From Caldifarciminota bacterium (GTDB lineage: Bacteria; WOR-3; Hydrothermia; UBA1063; CAJXJZ01): 8,886 bases of DNA. Under the pieces are notes generated by a model. The model was not told the origin of the DNA and searched no databases. It saw nothing but the letters and a program-made list of their open reading frames with translations. The position numbers and the translations under genes are program-made. The stretch is taken from NCBI GenBank assembly GCA_027073945.1, contig JALTEL010000239.1, positions 1-8,886 of the forward strand, written 5' to 3'. Below, piece by piece: positions 7,453 through 8,886 of this stretch. Numbering within the stretch: the stretch's first letter is position 1; each line of letters starts with the position of its first letter.

Positions 7453-8408
7453 ACTGGAGAGCCTATAAACTGGTCTATAAGGCTGTCAGCCCTATCCATA
7501 TGGGCTGTTATACACTGGGTTACATCAAGTTGACCAGGCCCTATATAACAGGAAAGGCCATGTGGGGTGCGGCAACTGCCAATATGATGCGAACATATGG
7601 TAAGGATGGAACGGGTGGATACCGTGAATTTGGCAAACTTTTCAAGGAGAAGATCATTTTCAGTTATTTCTATCCTGCAATTGATTCTGATTCACCGTTG
7701 CTTCCCTGTTACACGAGAGAAGGGGTTAAATATGGCAAGTGGTCAGAGGATGAATTCCAAAGTCGCTTTTTTGGCTCAACCACCAACACCGCCATAGAGC
7801 CTGACTCAAATACCGCTGAAGATGAGACCCTGCATGAGTCGGAATATATTTACCATAAAGTGAAAAATGGTGTATCAGGTGAAGTGCGGGCTGTTTTTTT
7901 TGTCGGCTATGTCTTTATCAGTGATGACGCATCAGTGAGTGGGCAACCGGTCATTTGGCAGGGTGAAACCGGATGGTCACTACGAAATGCCATTCAGGAA
8001 ATTTTTGTCGGCGGTGATATCAAGTATGGCTGGGGCAGGCTCATTCTCCAAAATGAGAAATGTGAAACCGACCAGAAAAAAGTGTTTGGTTTCATTTTTA
8101 ATGGCGCCAGTGCACCGCACATCAAATTCAACAAAAAAAACAGTGGAGAACCGGTTCCTGCCCATCTTTATGTCGACGTATCCTTAAATGTAAAGGGTGA
8201 TATAGAACCAGTAATTGGCCGAAATTGGAGAAACGGAGATGATTGTGAAAGTGAAGGTGGAAATGAAAAGGATGTGGAACATAAAAGTGGAGCGGGACAG
8301 AATGTGAATGCCTGTGGTCTTTATTGGGTCCCCGGTTCAATAATTAAGGCCAATGAAGATGAAGTTAATCTTAAGATTACTAGGTTTGGCCTGTTAGAGG
8401 AGGCGTAA
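7449..8408 (+). CDS. Cas5-group RAMP protein (Cmr3/Csx10-like)
   Basis: 319 residues. The N-terminus YKLVYKAVSPIHMGC (6-20), YTLGYIKLTRPYITGKAMWGA (21-41, start of first helix) resembles Cmr3, Csm4 and Csx10 proteins, where a substrate-like first strand leads into an RxYIPGxxLxGAL helix. The glycine loop FVGGDIKYGWGRLIL (187-201) is the strongest motif. A second half with GDIEPVIGRNW (250-260) and LYWVPGSII (291-299) also fits the Csx10/Cmr3 group. Between these last two lies an acidic, low-complexity stretch (about 262-285). The otherwise missing Cmr3 role in this operon would be filled by this gene: binding the guide 5' tag and docking to Cas10. The start overlaps the cmr5 stop; its own ribosome site is weak, so coupled translation is likely. 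The exact family name (Cmr3 or Csx10 type) is open. Confidence 0.75.
   Translation: MNWRAYKLVYKAVSPIHMGCYTLGYIKLTRPYITGKAMWGAATANMMRTYGKDGTGGYREFGKLFKEKIIFSYFYPAIDSDSPLLPCYTREGVKYGKWSEDEFQSRFFGSTTNTAIEPDSNTAEDETLHESEYIYHKVKNGVSGEVRAVFFVGYVFISDDASVSGQPVIWQGETGWSLRNAIQEIFVGGDIKYGWGRLILQNEKCETDQKKVFGFIFNGASAPHIKFNKKNSGEPVPAHLYVDVSLNVKGDIEPVIGRNWRNGDDCESEGGNEKDVEHKSGAGQNVNACGLYWVPGSIIKANEDEVNLKITRFGLLEEA
8232..8303 (+). repeat. Purine-rich near-repeats encoding an acidic low-complexity linker
   Basis: The stretch is built from degenerate GTGAAAGTGAAGGTGGAAATGAAA-like units, seen for instance as GTGAAAGTGAAGGTGGAAAT near 8245-8264. It encodes a run rich in Gly, Asp, Glu, Lys and Ser inside the last RAMP gene, and looks like slippage-driven expansion of a flexible surface loop. 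Confidence 0.45.
8396..8403 (+). promoter_or_regulatory. Strong ribosome binding site AGAGGAGG after the last cas gene frame
   Basis: AGAGGAGG covers the last codons of the Cas5-group gene and ends 6 nt before an ATG at 8410. It is one of the best ribosome sites in the window, yet the frame it serves is only 29 codons long, so it may be a leftover of a longer downstream gene. Confidence 0.6.
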
Positions 8409-8409
8409 G

Positions 8410-8499
8410 ATGAAGATGCATATCAACAATTGGCCAATGCGGAAAATAAATTCCGCTGGTCCTGCTGATGGATGTCATCGTAGAAGTAGCCAAAAATAG
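8410..8499 (+). CDS. 29-codon frame, possible truncated seventh operon gene
   Basis: Begins 1 nt after the stop of the Cas5-group gene with ATG AAG ATG and ends at TAG 8497-8499. The peptide starts MKMHINNWPMRK and shows no domain, signal peptide or membrane segment. Spacing, strand and ribosome site match the operon pattern, so translation is plausible. Its length and the lack of any continuation in the same frame suggest the 5' stump of a gene cut by rearrangement. A genuine small protein cannot be excluded. Function unknown. Confidence 0.35.
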   Translation: MKMHINNWPMRKINSAGPADGCHRRSSQK

Positions 8500-8661
8500 C
8501 AGTAGTATAAGCATGACGATTGTTGGGACTAGAATATCCATGGGTACTGTGGAATTTGGACAAAAAGTCAGTCAATCTGTGGTAAGCTTTCAAGGATATC
8601 GCATCTGCTGCGTGCCTGCCGCCTCACGTCTGCGACACTCTGTGAAGGCCTACAACTCAAG

Positions 8662-8691
8662 GGGTTGCAACATTCGGGCTGTGCCCAACCC
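8662..8691. repeat. Nested stem-loop
   Basis: GGGTT (8662-8666) pairs with AACCC (8687-8691), enclosing a second hairpin GGGC (8676-8679) / GCCC (8683-8686) with a 3-base loop, and a 9-base one-sided bulge. No T run follows, so it is not a standard terminator. Confidence 0.4.
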
Positions 8692-8716
8692 TGTGTTCGG
8701 TTACGATCTGTGTTAT

Positions 8717-8751
8717 GGATTGAGACCGACCTTCCAGGATTGACTCAATCC
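8717..8751. repeat. Perfect 8-bp inverted repeat
   Basis: GGATTGAG (8717-8724) and CTCAATCC (8744-8751) are perfect inverted copies around a 19-base loop. They could fold in RNA or mark a protein-binding site. No T run follows the right arm. Confidence 0.45.
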
Positions 8752-8886
8752 TTATTGGGTATGTCAAAATTCCTGGTTCTAAGATAAAAGAGGAACCCGG
8801 GTTGAAGATCATTCTTGCCAGGGAACCCCTAAGCGTAGCAACCCTTAAAAGATAACAAACCAGTGAAAGACAAGAGCAAGGGAATC

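Larger units (their letters stand above)
8500..8886. other. 387-base stretch without a convincing gene
   Basis: No frame here has both a ribosome site and a credible protein. GC rises around 8580-8740 compared with the operon, and the plus and minus strands both carry middling open frames of 65-90 codons rich in Cys, Arg and Ser, typical of non-coding DNA. No CRISPR repeat, tRNA or intrinsic terminator (hairpin plus T run) was found. It holds two stem-loops listed separately and a perfect 10-base palindrome AACCCGGGTT at 8794-8803. It could be a structured RNA, a mobile-element edge or decayed coding DNA. Confidence 0.5.

Noticed and set aside
8384..8542. Short minus-strand frame beginning MDILVPTIVMLILLLFLAT, resembling a membrane peptide
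   Set aside because: It lies opposite the strong + strand ribosome site and the end of a real gene, and has no clear ribosome site of its own; a chance hydrophobic reading of AT-rich DNA is more likely.
8654..8700. CRISPR repeat-like GGGGTTGCAAC fragment
   Set aside because: It occurs once only, with no second copy at spacer distance, so there is no array.
8468..8743. 91-codon open frame on the + strand downstream of the operon
   Set aside because: No ribosome site before its ATG, Cys/Ser/Arg-rich composition without any motif, and other frames on both strands are equally open here, so coding is not supported.
8744..8803. Candidate intrinsic terminator after the operon
   Set aside because: The hairpins found are not followed by a run of T, so the terminator model is not met.
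8657..8886. Minus-strand open frame entering from the right edge, ending at 8657
   Set aside because: About 75 codons with no recognisable motif and no visible start context; overlaps the stem-loops and probably arises by chance.

Overview
The window carries a compact, single-strand operon for a type III RNA-guided CRISPR effector complex. It is flanked upstream by the tail of a broken or frameshifted repeat protein and downstream by about 390 bases without a convincing gene. Coding style (strong GGAGG-type ribosome sites, ATGA start/stop overlaps, roughly 40-45 % GC in the operon by eye) suggests an anaerobic bacterium or, less likely, an archaeon. The sequence alone does not fix the taxon.

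Layout. Bases 1-464: C-terminal part of a helical, HEAT-like protein whose frame is broken at a run of eight T. Bases 471-8408: six tightly packed genes, all on the + strand, in the order cmr1, cmr6-like, cas10 (Csx11-like), cmr4, cmr5, and a Cas5-group RAMP (Cmr3/Csx10-like). Four of the five junctions overlap (ATGA three times, 17 nt once) and the fifth is a 2-nt gap, so the genes should be made from one message with coupled translation. Bases 8410-8499: a 29-codon frame behind an excellent ribosome site, perhaps the stump of a lost seventh gene. Bases 8500-8886: no gene I can support, a locally richer GC content and two stem-loops.

How the parts work together. In this family Cmr4 forms the backbone along the guide RNA and cuts the target RNA. 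Cmr5 lines the second filament, the Cas5-group RAMP caps the guide 5' end next to Cas10, and Cmr6 and Cmr1 cap the other end. The large subunit here keeps the HD nuclease motif and the zinc ribbon, but the position where Cas10 carries the GGDD cyclase motif reads as TASPY. Together with the Csx11-like middle region and the gene set, this points to type III-C, the rare subtype with a dead cyclase. The complex would then act by guided RNA cleavage plus HD-dependent DNA cleavage, without a cyclic oligoadenylate signal. In keeping with this, no CARF-domain effector gene is visible. No CRISPR array, cas6, cas1 or cas2 lies in the window, so guide RNAs must come from elsewhere.
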